Below, piece by piece: positions 7,139-16,236 of a stretch of 56,105 bases of DNA; within the stretch, counting starts at the first letter, position 1; each line of letters starts with the position of its first letter. The DNA lies in assembly GCF_900111135.1 (NCBI RefSeq), contig NZ_FOGF01000011.1, forward strand, positions 1 to 56,105, written 5' to 3'. This DNA comes from Granulicatella balaenopterae. Its GTDB lineage: Bacteria; Bacillota; Bacilli; Lactobacillales; Aerococcaceae. The notes beneath the pieces were generated by a model that was not told the DNA's origin, ran no database searches, and worked only from the letters and a program-made list of their open reading frames with translations. Position numbers and translations under genes: made by a program.

Positions 7139-8491
7139 GTGAAAATTATTATGGTTGGCGGCGGTAAAGTCGGCGAGGTATTATGTGCCGAATTAGCAAC
7201 AGACGCAAATGATATTGTGTTGATTGAGAAGAATCCGGAGAAGTTAGATCGAATGATTAATAAGTTTGATATTACGGGTTTAGTTGGTAATGGTGCAAGT
7301 TATGATGCATTGGTGGAAGCTGGTGCGGAGACAGCCGATATGTTTATTGCGGTTACCGAAAAAGATGAGATTAATATTATTGCATCGATTTTGGCTAAAA
7401 AGTTAGGAGTGACGTATACAGTTGCTCGTGTACGTAATCCAGAATATTCAATGCAATTGCAGTTTGTACGTGAGAGTTTGGGGATTTCTTTATTGATTAA
7501 TCCTGATTTATCAGCAGCTCGAGATATTGCACGTAATTTTAATTATTCATCAGCTTTAAGTGTTGAGAGTTTGGCAGGGAATCGAGTAAGCCTGATTGGG
7601 TTAGAGATTAAGGGAAATTCGCCTTTAGTTGGGGCTGAGTTAAAAGATTTGCGTACTACTTTTGGAGGTATTTTAGTGTGCGTTATTCAGCGTAATGGTG
7701 AGAGTTTTATTCCTGATGGGTCAACAAGTATTGAGTCTGGGGATATTATTTATATTACGGGTGCTTATGAGGATGTATCGCCATTTTTAGATGTGTTGCA
7801 TAAGCAATCAAAACCCATTAAGTCAACATTTATCGTTGGCGGTGGACGTATTGCCCATTATCTACTAAATCTATTAAATCGTAGTGGCATTAAATCAAAA
7901 GTTCTTGAGACAAATTTGGAGCGTTGTGAGAATTTGAGTGTGGATTTCCCTTATGCGGAGATTATTCATGCGGATGGTACGGATCATGATATTTTAGAAG
8001 AAGAGATGTTATCAGAGTATGATTCATTTGTGTCTTTAACAGGGATTGATGAGGAAAATATTGTCTTATCGGCTTTTGCTCAGCAGTGTGGTGTCGAAAA
8101 AGTAGTTACTAAGATGAGTCGTACAGGCATTTTAAAAGTCTTACGTAATATTGATTTACAGTCGATTGTTTCACCTAAGCAATTAGTGGCTAGTGAGATT
8201 ATTCAATTTGTGAAATCACGTGCTAATACGGAAGGTTCGAATGTTGAAGCGTTATATCGTATTGCTGATAATCAAGTGGAGGCTTTACAGTTTAGAATTA
8301 ATCATGGTAGTCGTATTTGTGATAAGCCTTTGTCTGATTTACCCTTAAAATCAGATATGTTAATTGCCTATATTTTACGTGGTCAAGAATTAATCTATCC
8401 AGATGGTAGTGATCAACTGCAGCCACATGATCGTGTGATTGTGATTACAACTGATAAAAGTTTAGATGATATTGACGATATTTTAGCGTAA
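7139..8491 (+). CDS. trkA: Trk potassium uptake regulatory subunit TrkA
   Basis: This 450-residue peripheral membrane protein gates the TrkH potassium channel in response to nucleotides. It is an internal duplication: each half has a Rossmann RCK_N domain (first glycine motif GGGKVGE near residue 7; second GGGRIAHY near 235) followed by an RCK_C domain. The start is set at GTG 7139, giving the usual MKIIMVGGGK start behind GGGGG at 7126-7130; the longer frame from TTG 7124 would add five atypical residues. trkH follows after 29 bases, so the two form one operon. Confidence 0.94.
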   Translation: MKIIMVGGGKVGEVLCAELATDANDIVLIEKNPEKLDRMINKFDITGLVGNGASYDALVEAGAETADMFIAVTEKDEINIIASILAKKLGVTYTVARVRNPEYSMQLQFVRESLGISLLINPDLSAARDIARNFNYSSALSVESLAGNRVSLIGLEIKGNSPLVGAELKDLRTTFGGILVCVIQRNGESFIPDGSTSIESGDIIYITGAYEDVSPFLDVLHKQSKPIKSTFIVGGGRIAHYLLNLLNRSGIKSKVLETNLERCENLSVDFPYAEIIHADGTDHDILEEEMLSEYDSFVSLTGIDEENIVLSAFAQQCGVEKVVTKMSRTGILKVLRNIDLQSIVSPKQLVASEIIQFVKSRANTEGSNVEALYRIADNQVEALQFRINHGSRICDKPLSDLPLKSDMLIAYILRGQELIYPDGSDQLQPHDRVIVITTDKSLDDIDDILA

Positions 8492-8520
8492 TTAATATAG
8501 TAGAAATTGGTGGTGGGAAA

Positions 8521-9987
8521 GTGCAAAGAAAAGTAGTCCGGTTTTTAATCGGTAAAATTTTACAGGTTGAGGCATTGTTATTGATGCTTCCATTTATTGT
8601 AAGTGTTATCTATCGTGAGTCATGGCATCAGATGTTGAGTTATGGTAGTGTCGTTCTTTTATTATTAGCAATTGGGACATTATTTAGTTATAAACAGCCA
8701 AAGCATTTTAAAATCCTAGCTAAAGATGGTGTTATTACAGTAGCCTTGGGGTGGATATTATTATCATTCTTCGGTGCTTTACCATTTGTCTTTTCAGGAG
8801 AAATCCCTAATATTTTTGATGCTTTTTTTGAGGTATCAAGTGGATTTACGACAACGGGGTCAAGTATTTTGGTGGATTTGTCTATTTTGCAGCATTCGTC
8901 TTTATTTTGGCGAAGTTTTACCCATTTAATTGGTGGGATGGGAGTATTAGTGTTTACTTTGGCGATTCTGCCTGATTCGGGATCGGATTCGGTGCAGTTA
9001 ATGCGTGCTGAGGTTCCTGGTCCTGTCTTTGGTAAGTTAGTGTCCAAGTTAAGTAAGACGGCTCGTATTTTGTATGGGATTTATTTAGTGATGGCGGCAA
9101 TTTTAGCATTTATTTTAGTAGTTTTAAAGGTGCCATTATTTGATGCCATATTGATTGCTTGTGGTACGGCAGGGACTGGTGGTTTTGCGGTTCATAATGC
9201 TGGCTTTTCGTTATATGATAATCAAGTATTAGTAGAATGGGTCGTAGCTGTTGGGATGATGTTATTTGGGATTAATTTTAATTTATATTATTTATGTTTA
9301 TTAGGGAAAGTAAGAGAAGTTTGGAAGGATGAGGAGTTTCGTTATTATATAGGAATTATTGTAGTCGTAACGGCGATGATTATGTTTGCTTTGGTGGGCA
9401 ATGGGGATACCTTTATGACGAATCTGCGTTATGTCTTCTTTACCGTCTCTTCATTAATGACGACAACCGGTTTTGGCGTATGCGACTTTGGTGAATGGCC
9501 AGTTGTAGCGCAGACTTTATTAGTATTATTAATGTTTTGTGGAGGTTCAGCAGGCTCAACAGCTGGTGGGTTAAAGGTATCTCGTGTGGTTATTTTCTTC
9601 AAATCAGCCTTAGCAGAGTTCAAACGCATGGCGCATCCTAGACGGGTAATTGTACCGAAGATGTCGGGGAAAGCTTTACCGAAAGATGTTGAGATGAAAG
9701 TAACGAATTATTTATTAGTCTATATTTTCGTATTTATTATGATTTTGTTCTCTGTTTCTTGTGAGGCGAATGATTTTACAACGGCATTCACATCAGTAGC
9801 GGCAACATTTAATAATATTGGTCCTGGTTTGGGGGATGTAGGTCCTTTAGCGAATTATTCATGGTATTCAAATTGGAATAAATTTGTCTTATCAATTGGG
9901 ATGATTGCAGGACGTTTAGAGATTTTCCCAATTTTATTATTATTTTCACCAGTAACCTTAAAATCTTTTGTGAAGTCAAGTAGATAA
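8521..9987 (+). CDS. trkH: TrkH-family potassium uptake channel subunit
   Basis: This 488-residue polytopic membrane protein forms the K+-conducting pore. Four pore-loop filters are visible in order: TTTGSS (near 120), GTAGTGGFA (near 218), TTTGFG (near 315) and NNIGPG (near 435), separated by pairs of hydrophobic helices. The start is GTG 8521 after GGTGGTGGGAAA. It follows trkA directly, as expected for a regulated K+ importer. Naming it TrkH rather than KtrB rests on the TrkA partner having two RCK domains (KtrA has one). Confidence 0.92.
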   Translation: MQRKVVRFLIGKILQVEALLLMLPFIVSVIYRESWHQMLSYGSVVLLLLAIGTLFSYKQPKHFKILAKDGVITVALGWILLSFFGALPFVFSGEIPNIFDAFFEVSSGFTTTGSSILVDLSILQHSSLFWRSFTHLIGGMGVLVFTLAILPDSGSDSVQLMRAEVPGPVFGKLVSKLSKTARILYGIYLVMAAILAFILVVLKVPLFDAILIACGTAGTGGFAVHNAGFSLYDNQVLVEWVVAVGMMLFGINFNLYYLCLLGKVREVWKDEEFRYYIGIIVVVTAMIMFALVGNGDTFMTNLRYVFFTVSSLMTTTGFGVCDFGEWPVVAQTLLVLLMFCGGSAGSTAGGLKVSRVVIFFKSALAEFKRMAHPRRVIVPKMSGKALPKDVEMKVTNYLLVYIFVFIMILFSVSCEANDFTTAFTSVAATFNNIGPGLGDVGPLANYSWYSNWNKFVLSIGMIAGRLEIFPILLLFSPVTLKSFVKSSR

Positions 9988-9993
9988 AGAATT

Positions 9994-10024
9994 GAGTTAG
10001 CCGGAAAGATGGTTAGCTTTTTTA
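9994..10024 (+). terminator. Intrinsic terminator after trkH
   Basis: GTTAGCC pairs with GGTTAGC (all seven positions, two as G-U) and is followed by a T-run. Confidence 0.75.
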
Positions 10025-10055
10025 GATGGAACCAGTCATATCTATGAAGGATTTG

Positions 10056-10064
10056 TGCTATAAT
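10056..10064 (+). promoter_or_regulatory. Extended -10 promoter
   Basis: TGcTATAAT lies at 10056-10064, 38 bases before the tRNA-binding-domain gene. The -35 (TCATAT at 10036-10041) is weak. Confidence 0.7.
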
Positions 10065-10101
10065 AAAGACGTAAATACATTTAGAGAATGGAGTGTTGTA
10101 A

Positions 10102-10455
10102 ATGGCTGCACCAGTAAAACCGAACGTGACGATGAAAGAAATCGAAAAGTTAGATATTCGTTGTGGAACTATTTTGAAAGTGGAAGATATTCCTAAGTCT
10201 AAATCATTAATGAAGTTGACAGTTGATTTAGGGGAAGAAGAAGCACGTACAATTTTAGCCGGGATTAAAGGCGAACGTGAAGATCCAACTGAGATTGAAG
10301 GAAAACAAGCATTATTTATCGTGAATTTAGAACCTCGTGAAATGATGGGCTATACTTCTCATGGAATGTTGTTTGATATTGGCTTTGAAGATGGAATAAC
10401 ACCAGTCTTAGCAATGCCTGAAAAAGAAGTTAAAAACGGTGTGCGTGCCGGTTAA
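10102..10455 (+). CDS. tRNA-binding (EMAPII/MetRS-C-like OB-fold) protein
   Basis: This 117-residue single-domain protein has the OB-fold found at the C-terminus of bacterial methionyl-tRNA synthetase and in CsaA/Arc1p-type tRNA binders. Visible hallmarks are IEKLDIRCGTILKVE, the glycine turn ILAGIKGE, and NLEPREMMGYTSHGMLF, which matches the conserved NLxPRxxxGxxSxGM pattern. It may assist tRNA binding or act as a chaperone-like factor; the exact role of stand-alone copies is not settled. The start ATG 10102 lies behind GGAGTG. It has its own promoter and terminator, so it is monocistronic. Confidence 0.85.
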   Translation: MAAPVKPNVTMKEIEKLDIRCGTILKVEDIPKSKSLMKLTVDLGEEEARTILAGIKGEREDPTEIEGKQALFIVNLEPREMMGYTSHGMLFDIGFEDGITPVLAMPEKEVKNGVRAG

Positions 10456-10465
10456 TGAAGATTTT

Positions 10466-10494
10466 GGGCTATAGATTCGTCTGTAGCCTTTTTT
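10466..10494 (+). terminator. Intrinsic terminator
   Basis: GGCTATAG (10467-10474) pairs with CTGTAGCC (10481-10488) and is followed by six T. Confidence 0.85.
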
Positions 10495-10550
10495 ATTGGT
10501 GAATTTTTTCTAGAAAAACGCTTAAAAGATAAGATAAACGGGCTAGTTTT

Positions 10551-10559
10551 TGCTATAAT
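10551..10559 (+). promoter_or_regulatory. Extended -10 promoter of the yktA-like/suhB-like operon
   Basis: TGcTATAAT is at 10551-10559 with no recognisable -35. The expected leader is about 70 bases. Confidence 0.7.
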
Positions 10560-10637
10560 AGGGATGAATAAGAAATTTGTTAAGGATTGGGCGATGTTTT
10601 TTTGCTTAATGGTTTTAACAGAAAAAAGGGGAGTATT

Positions 10638-10910
10638 ATGGCGAATTATAGTTATCCAATAGATATGGATTGGACGCACGAAGAGATGAATAGTGTGATT
10701 AAGTTTTTGAATATGGTGGAATTAGCTTATGAAAAGGGTGTTCCAGCCGCAAAAGTAATGGAGGCCTATAAAGCATATAAAAAAGTTGTTCCATCAATAG
10801 CCGAAGAAAAAACAATGTGTAAGCAGTTCGAAAGAGAATCTGGCTATTCATTATACCGCGTGGTTAAAGCAGCTAAAGAGAATCCAACAAAAATTATTCG
10901 CATGGCATAA
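10638..10910 (+). CDS. UPF0223 family protein (YktA-like)
   Basis: This 90-residue cytosolic protein of unknown function belongs to the UPF0223 family. MANYSYPIDMDW at the start, the motif VPSIAEEKTMCKQFE in the middle and SGYSLYRVVKAAK near the end are characteristic. The start is ATG 10638 directly behind GGGGAG; the longest frame would begin at 10587 with residues unlike the family. Thirteen bases separate it from the inositol-phosphatase-like gene, the same pairing as yktA and suhB (yktC) in Bacillus. Confidence 0.9.
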   Translation: MANYSYPIDMDWTHEEMNSVIKFLNMVELAYEKGVPAAKVMEAYKAYKKVVPSIAEEKTMCKQFERESGYSLYRVVKAAKENPTKIIRMA

Positions 10911-10923
10911 AGGAGTGGATTAG

Positions 10924-11697
10924 ATGGATTTGTTAGAGTTACATTTAGAAGTAATGCAGTGGATTGATGAAGCAAAAGCAATTATCCAAGCAGGTTTGAA
11001 GAGTGATTTAATTATCGAAGAAAAGACTGGTTATAAGGATTTGGTGACGAATGTTGATAAGCAAGTCGAACAATATTTTGTAGCGAATATTCGTGAATTA
11101 TACCCTACTCATAAGATTATGGGTGAGGAAGGCTCAGGGGATAAGATTCATTCATTAGATGGTTTTGTCTGGATTATTGATCCGATTGATGGCACTTTGA
11201 ATTTTGTAACTAAACAGCGTGATTATGGGATTATGATTGCTTTATATAAAGATGGTGTTGGTCAATTAGGATATATTTATGATGTGTCTCGCGACCAATT
11301 AATGTACGGGATTCGTGATTATGGGGCATATTGTGACCATAAGCGTTTGGTGAAGCCTTTTGTTAGTGATCTTTCTGAAGGGTTCTTAGATATGAATTGT
11401 TATATCTTAATGGATGCTAATGAGCGCTTTAAAAATACCATCAGACACTCAAAAGGAACACGTGCAATCGGTGCATCTTCAATTGAACATATGAATGTCT
11501 TTTTAGGTAATTCTTTAGCGTATTTATCAGAACAATTAGCACCTTGGGATGTGGCTTGTGGTATGGTGATTGCTAGAGAATTAGGTTATTTCTATCGTAC
11601 ATTAGATAATAAGAAGATTGACCTACTAAGTAATAAGACAAGTTTATTAGTTTGTCATCCTGCTGTTGCTTTAGAGCTCCTAAATACTTATAATTAA
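10924..11697 (+). CDS. suhB: Inositol monophosphatase family protein
   Basis: This 257-residue magnesium-dependent phosphatase fold dephosphorylates inositol phosphate or related sugar phosphates. The metal-binding motifs are present: GEEGS (about 70-74), IIDPIDGTLNF (about 86-96) and APWDVACGMVIARELG (about 215-230). The physiological substrate in Lactobacillales is unclear. The start ATG 10924 follows AAGGAG. It is the second gene of the UPF0223-suhB unit. No convincing terminator precedes the hup promoter, so some read-through is possible. Confidence 0.92.
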   Translation: MDLLELHLEVMQWIDEAKAIIQAGLKSDLIIEEKTGYKDLVTNVDKQVEQYFVANIRELYPTHKIMGEEGSGDKIHSLDGFVWIIDPIDGTLNFVTKQRDYGIMIALYKDGVGQLGYIYDVSRDQLMYGIRDYGAYCDHKRLVKPFVSDLSEGFLDMNCYILMDANERFKNTIRHSKGTRAIGASSIEHMNVFLGNSLAYLSEQLAPWDVACGMVIARELGYFYRTLDNKKIDLLSNKTSLLVCHPAVALELLNTYN

Positions 11698-11738
11698 CAA
11701 AAAATAAAGGAAATCCATGTAAATTATGCTGATTAACA

Positions 11739-11767
11739 TTGAAAGTCAGATAGTAGAATGGTATACT
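11739..11767 (+). promoter_or_regulatory. Promoter of hup
   Basis: TTGAAA (11739-11744), a 17-base spacer and TATACT (11762-11767) form a near-consensus housekeeping promoter. The leader to the HU start is about 105 bases. Confidence 0.8.
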
Positions 11768-11878
11768 TTATAAGAAATCAGACGAGGATTGATTTCCAGA
11801 AAGCTTATTTTAAAGATAAGATATTCTGTCGTGGTATTATATCACGAGATCTTCTTATTGATGGAGGTGAATTCAAAC

Positions 11879-12157
11879 ATGGCAAACAAAGCAGAATTAG
11901 TCGATCGTATCGCTAAGAAAACAGAATTAACTAAGAAAGATGTAGCTGCTACAGTAGATGCATTATTCGAAACAATTCAAGAAGCTTTACAAGAAGGCGA
12001 AAAAGTTCAAATTATCGGTTTTGGTAACTTTGAAGTTCGTGAACGTGCTGCTCGTAAAGGACGTAACCCTCAATCAGGTGAAGAAATCCAAATCGCAGCA
12101 AGCAAAGTACCAGCATTCAAAGCAGGTAAAGCATTAAAAGATGCAGTGAAAAAATAA
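11879..12157 (+). CDS. hup: HU family DNA-binding protein
   Basis: This 92-residue histone-like protein bends and compacts DNA as a dimer. [12 protein letters not shown], the core [18 protein letters not shown] with the DNA-gripping beta-arm, and the C-terminal [16 protein letters not shown] are typical HU. The start is ATG 11879 behind GGAGGTG; the longest frame begins earlier at 11789 but has no ribosome site and adds 30 foreign residues. Strong promoter, strong ribosome site and codons restricted to GAA/AAA/CGT fit a highly expressed gene. Monocistronic. Confidence 0.97.
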   Translation: MANKAELVDRIAKKTELTKKDVAATVDALFETIQEALQEGEKVQIIGFGNFEVRERAARKGRNPQSGEEIQIAASKVPAFKAGKALKDAVKK

Positions 12158-12171
12158 TCATTGTAAATGAA

Positions 12172-12212
12172 AAGTTTTAATCTCTAAGTAATTAGGGGTT
12201 AAAGCTTTTTTT
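12172..12212 (+). terminator. Intrinsic terminator after hup
   Basis: A 14-bp stem (12172-12185 with 12194-12207, three G-U pairs) is followed by a T-run. Confidence 0.9.
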
Positions 12213-12234
12213 GTTTTCATTCAGTCGCAAAACG

Positions 12235-12243
12235 TGCTATGAT
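12235..12243 (+). promoter_or_regulatory. Extended -10 promoter of ypiA-like gene
   Basis: TGcTATGAT is at 12235-12243, 30 bases before the start codon. The -35 is weak. Confidence 0.65.
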
Positions 12244-12273
12244 AAATAGGAAAACTTATTAGCGGAGGGTATT

Positions 12274-13545
12274 ATGAGTAAAATAATTGAACAGATTGAA
12301 CAAGCTTTAACAGAACAAGATATTGAAAAAGTATATGAATTATATAATGGATTTTTTGAAGATTTTGATAGTAAGAAGGATTTAGAGGAGTTAATTGAAT
12401 TAGCAGAATTTTCTTTATCGATTGGCTTTTTAGAAGAATCGCGTCGTGCCTTTTTATTATTAACAGAATTAGAACCATCAGAATCAGCGTGGACAATTCA
12501 ATTAGCGCAAATTATGATAGAAAATGGCGAATATGATCAAGCTTTATCAGTCTTATATGATATTCCATCAACTGATGTGAATTACCCAGCCGTATTAGTA
12601 TGTCAGGCTGATTTGTATCAAGAGCAAGGCTATTTAGATGTGGCAGAACGCAAATTAATGGAAGCTAAGAATATTGCTCCTGATGAAGTGAGTTTGGATT
12701 ATTATTTAGGAGCTCTATTATTTGAGGCGGAATCATTTAGTCGTAGTCAATCATTCTTAGAAAGTTATTTGAAAAAGCAAGAAGATGAATTATTTGTACA
12801 ACAAGCGAAACGAATGTTAGTAGTAATTGCCATCATGGAGGATGATTTTGAGGTAGTTGAAGCTCATCTTGAGGATATGGAGATGTCTGAATTACCAACA
12901 CCTTTATTATTAGAATTAGCGACACTTTATACTTATCATCATCATTTCCAAAAGGCGACAGAATTATATGCGGAAGTCTTATTGCGTGATGATGAGCCTT
13001 GGGATGCTTATTATGGTTTGGCGCAGATTTTACAAGCAGAAGGTAAGATTGAAGAATCAATTGAGCAGTTAGAAGCGATTTTATCGGCGAATCCATTCTA
13101 TGTGAAAGCTTATGAATTGCAGTACAATAACTATTTAGCGCAGTCTGATTATAAGGCAGCTTTAGCATTAGCCACAAAAGAAGTTGAGTATGTGCCAGAA
13201 AGTACCGATGCGGTGATTCGTTTGGCGACCATTCAAGAGGAATTAGACTTAGATGATGATGCAGTGATGACAATTAATAAGGCGGAATATGAGCAATTAT
13301 TTGATCCAAAGTTAGTCTATTTAAAAGCACGTTGTTATGATAAGTTAGAAGAATTTGCATTAGCAGCAGAGGCTTATAAAGAAGCTAGTAACTATTATGG
13401 CGATTCAATTGACTTTATAATGGATTATGCTAAGTTCTTGCGTGAAGATGGTAAGCGTGAAGAAGCATTAAAAGTGATTGATAAAGGCTTAACAATTGAT
13501 CCATTGAATATGATGTTAGTTGAATTAAAATCAACTTTTGATTAA
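12274..13545 (+). CDS. Tetratricopeptide-repeat protein, YpiA-like
   Basis: This 423-residue soluble protein is made almost wholly of tandem TPR helical hairpins, for example units around EYDQALSVLYDIP, HFQKATELYAEVLLRDDEPWDAYYGLAQIL and REEALKVIDKGLTIDP. TPRs mediate protein-protein contacts; the partner is unknown. There is no signal peptide or membrane segment. It is followed by ypiB (UPF0302) as in Bacillus subtilis, which supports orthology with YpiA. The start ATG 12274 follows GCGGAGGG. A promoter lies just upstream and no terminator separates it from ypiB. Confidence 0.82.
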   Translation: MSKIIEQIEQALTEQDIEKVYELYNGFFEDFDSKKDLEELIELAEFSLSIGFLEESRRAFLLLTELEPSESAWTIQLAQIMIENGEYDQALSVLYDIPSTDVNYPAVLVCQADLYQEQGYLDVAERKLMEAKNIAPDEVSLDYYLGALLFEAESFSRSQSFLESYLKKQEDELFVQQAKRMLVVIAIMEDDFEVVEAHLEDMEMSELPTPLLLELATLYTYHHHFQKATELYAEVLLRDDEPWDAYYGLAQILQAEGKIEESIEQLEAILSANPFYVKAYELQYNNYLAQSDYKAALALATKEVEYVPESTDAVIRLATIQEELDLDDDAVMTINKAEYEQLFDPKLVYLKARCYDKLEEFALAAEAYKEASNYYGDSIDFIMDYAKFLREDGKREEALKVIDKGLTIDPLNMMLVELKSTFD

Positions 13546-13597
13546 GTTTTTTGATATGAGAGACCTTAAGGAATAAATAATAGAAAGTTGTGATAAG

Positions 13598-14122
13598 ATG
13601 TTATTTTCACCATCATTAGAAACAAAGAAACAATTTGTAGCTTGGTTAGTTAAGAATTATTCATTGCCAAGACGTGAAACATTATGGATTTTGAATTATT
13701 TATTGAATCATGATTTGATGTTGAAGCATGTACATTTTGTAGAAGATGCATTAGAGACGCCTCGTGGAATGGTATTGGTGAGTAATGTGCCAGCAGATGA
13801 ATCATTTATTTTTTGTAAGGATGGCCATACATATACTAATCCAGAACAAGCTTTTCATGATTTACGGTTAAGAGGACAAGGAGAATGTTATATTAGTTTG
13901 GGATGTGCTGAAGCTTATCGTTTAATGTTGGCTTTTGGTGTATTAGAAGATAATCCCTATGCCAATAAAGAGATTGAAGTTTCTAGGGAAGTAGAAGATG
14001 AATTATCAAACTTTGAAGTAGAATTATTAGCCTTATCAATTGAAAGAGCGATTGATAAAGCGTTAGAGACTGGCGATAAAGAAACATTTTATCGCTTGAG
14101 TAAGAAGTTGGAAGAATTGTAG
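13598..14122 (+). CDS. ypiB: UPF0302 family protein YpiB
   Basis: This 174-residue cytosolic protein belongs to the UPF0302 family. The N-terminal half KKQFVAWLVKNYSLPRRE and WILNYLLNH, and the middle RGMVLVSNVP with YTNPEQAFHDLRL, are typical. The C-terminal part is an acidic helix (ALETGDKETFYRLSKKLEE). Its function is unclear. It is probably co-transcribed with the TPR gene 52 bases upstream. The ribosome site before ATG 13598 is weak, so translation may depend partly on upstream coupling. Confidence 0.88.
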   Translation: MLFSPSLETKKQFVAWLVKNYSLPRRETLWILNYLLNHDLMLKHVHFVEDALETPRGMVLVSNVPADESFIFCKDGHTYTNPEQAFHDLRLRGQGECYISLGCAEAYRLMLAFGVLEDNPYANKEIEVSREVEDELSNFEVELLALSIERAIDKALETGDKETFYRLSKKLEEL

Positions 14123-14190
14123 ATTAGAGCAGGTATTAAGAGACTGCCCATAATCAGACAAAATAAAAATAACAAGCAAGGAGCAATTAC

Positions 14191-15393
14191 ATGATTGAAT
14201 CTCATAAACCATTTCAAACAGCAAAACCAGTACTAGAAAAAATTATCCAAGCAGGCTTTGAGGCTTATTTTGTGGGGGGGAGTGTGCGGGATGTCTTATT
14301 ACATAAAGAAATTTCGGATGTTGATATTGCATCTAGTGCGACACCTTATGAAATTAAGGAAATTTTTTCAAATACGGTTGATTTAGGGATTGAGCATGGT
14401 ACGGTCCTTGTCTTAGAAGGCGGAGAAGGTTATGAGATTACGACTTTCCGTACGGAGGCTGAATATGAAGATTTTCGTCATCCGTCTGCTGTGACATTTG
14501 TACGCTCATTAGAAGAGGATTTAAAGCGTCGTGACTTTACGATTAATGCTTTAGCTTTAGGGATTGATAATCAGGTGATTGATTATTTTGAAGGGAAAGA
14601 AGACTTAGAGCGTCAAGTGATTCGATGTGTCGGTAATCCTTTAGAGCGCTTTAATGAGGATGCTTTGCGTATGTTTCGTGCGGTGCGTTTTATTAGTCAA
14701 TTGAATTTCCAAATTGATCCAGCGACCAAAGAAGCCATTACGAAGCTTCACCAAAATATGGCAAATGTGGCTGTTGAGCGCATGCGTGTGGAATGGGTGA
14801 AGACTATGATGGGGATTGGTCGTAAGGCTGGTATTCATGAATTGTTGGATACCAATCTTTATACGGTCTGTCCGCACTTTAACGAGATGCGTGAGGCTTT
14901 AGTGGGATTAGGCGATAATCAGATGACGCGCTTAACGGAATTGCAAGGTTGGATTTTATTGGCTTATTATGCTGACTTATCAGACAAGCAAGTTAAGAAA
15001 TTAATGCGTGATTGGAAATGTTCGAATCAATTAATGAATAACGTGGCAACAGGTCTTATGACTTTACGCAAACGACTCGAACAAGATTATGACTTCTTTA
15101 TGGCCTATGACTGTCAAAAAGAGTTAGCGATGGAAGTAGAAGCAATCTTACCTTCTCTTGGTGGCACAAGTGATCAAAGGAATTTAGAGGCGGTCTACAA
15201 GGATTTGCCAATTCATCAAGTGAATGAGTTAGCCTTGAATGGCCATGATATTATCGAAATTTTAAAATTAGAGAAAAAAGGTCCAATAATTGGTAAAGCG
15301 ATGAACTTAATGAAGGAAGAGGTATTAAGAGCCAAAGTAGACAACACAAAAGAAGCGTTAACAGACTTATTATTGGCGGCTGATTTTGTATAG
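14191..15393 (+). CDS. cca: CCA tRNA nucleotidyltransferase
   Basis: This 400-residue class II nucleotidyltransferase adds or repairs the 3' CCA end of tRNAs. The head domain shows GGSVRDVLL (about 27-35) and the two catalytic aspartates in DVDIAS (about 42-47). Later come the RRDFTINALAL, NPLERFNEDALRM and RAVRF motifs that select CTP/ATP. The rest is the tRNA-holding neck/body/tail. Length fits the Bacillus-type full enzyme. The start ATG 14191 follows AAGGAG. Confidence 0.96.
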   Translation: MIESHKPFQTAKPVLEKIIQAGFEAYFVGGSVRDVLLHKEISDVDIASSATPYEIKEIFSNTVDLGIEHGTVLVLEGGEGYEITTFRTEAEYEDFRHPSAVTFVRSLEEDLKRRDFTINALALGIDNQVIDYFEGKEDLERQVIRCVGNPLERFNEDALRMFRAVRFISQLNFQIDPATKEAITKLHQNMANVAVERMRVEWVKTMMGIGRKAGIHELLDTNLYTVCPHFNEMREALVGLGDNQMTRLTELQGWILLAYYADLSDKQVKKLMRDWKCSNQLMNNVATGLMTLRKRLEQDYDFFMAYDCQKELAMEVEAILPSLGGTSDQRNLEAVYKDLPIHQVNELALNGHDIIEILKLEKKGPIIGKAMNLMKEEVLRAKVDNTKEALTDLLLAADFV

Positions 15394-15497
15394 TAATACA
15401 GATTGAGGGGGCTGTTCAGAGATAACAATGGGCGTTATGATGCAGATATAGTCTGTTTATAATTGAAATAATTCAAACAGAAAAAGCCACTTGTTAA

Positions 15498-15527
15498 TTG
15501 AAAGAAAGCCCTTTATTATGGTACAAT
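15498..15527 (+). promoter_or_regulatory. Promoter of the orphan hypothetical gene
   Basis: TTGAAA (15498-15503), an 18-base spacer and TACAAT (15522-15527) preceded by TGg give both a -35 and an extended -10. Confidence 0.75.
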
Positions 15528-15578
15528 CTAGCTTGAAGGGATACCCTTTGAAAAGATTATTTACGAGGAGTGTTTTAG

Positions 15579-16043
15579 ATGAAAAAAGTAATGACAGGCT
15601 TACGTTTTATTTTTAGAAATGGCGAAACATGGACTATCGATCGCAAAATGATTGGTGATTTATGGATTAAGCAAGTAACAACTTCTTTTGGTCGCATTAA
15701 TGGCAGTGAATTTCAAGAAATCCACCCATGCGAATCTTTACGTATTGAAATTTTCCCAGAAGCTGATCATGTCATGTCTGAGGATATTAACTTAGGTGGC
15801 TTAGAATTAGGGATGTTTGATCGTGTACAAAAATACCGTGATATTGAAATGATGGATATTTTATACTCACGTCCCGAAGCTGAAAATACTGGTCATGAAG
15901 ATCGTATTTACTTCCCATACAAACCAATTGATGAAGATGGTAATGATAATCACTACCAAAGTTCAAAAGTTGGCGTCAGAGGACATTTGTTTATTGTGAT
16001 TGATCCACAACAAGGGGTAGATGATTTATACCCTAATAATTAG
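15579..16043 (+). CDS. Conserved-looking hypothetical protein
   Basis: I do not recognise this 154-residue soluble protein. It begins with basic beta-like segments (MKKVMTGLRFIFRNGETWTI), is rich in aromatic and acidic residues, and ends acidic (GVDDLYPNN). There is no signal peptide, membrane helix or known motif. Codon choice matches the neighbours, a clear ribosome site (GAGGAGTG) precedes ATG 15579, and the gene has its own good promoter and terminator, so it is surely a real, independently regulated gene. The opening FIFRNGETWTIDR might form a small beta-rich ligand- or nucleic-acid-binding fold; that is speculation. Confidence 0.75.
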   Translation: MKKVMTGLRFIFRNGETWTIDRKMIGDLWIKQVTTSFGRINGSEFQEIHPCESLRIEIFPEADHVMSEDINLGGLELGMFDRVQKYRDIEMMDILYSRPEAENTGHEDRIYFPYKPIDEDGNDNHYQSSKVGVRGHLFIVIDPQQGVDDLYPNN

Positions 16044-16054
16044 ATAAAAGATTG

Positions 16055-16094
16055 AATTAGTAGTGATAGGTAATATTGCTACTAATTTTTTTAG
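16055..16094 (+). terminator. Intrinsic terminator
   Basis: AATTAGTAGT (16055-16064) pairs with GCTACTAATT (16078-16087) and is followed by a T-run. Confidence 0.85.
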
Positions 16095-16236
16095 TTTTTT
16101 ATGTTTAGAACGTTTTTTAGTTTTTAATAGAAAAAATTAATGAATTTCAAGGTGTTTTCACTTTTCTTGAAAATAAATTCTTTATAAATGGACTAAATTT
16201 TAGTAGAATAGTATCTGATAGATGGGAAGTGAAAAC

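Noticed and set aside
12833-13273. 146-codon minus-strand frame inside the TPR gene
   Set aside because: Biased composition (His/Leu/Ser) typical of antisense to an acidic helical protein; the plus-strand TPR pattern is unambiguous.
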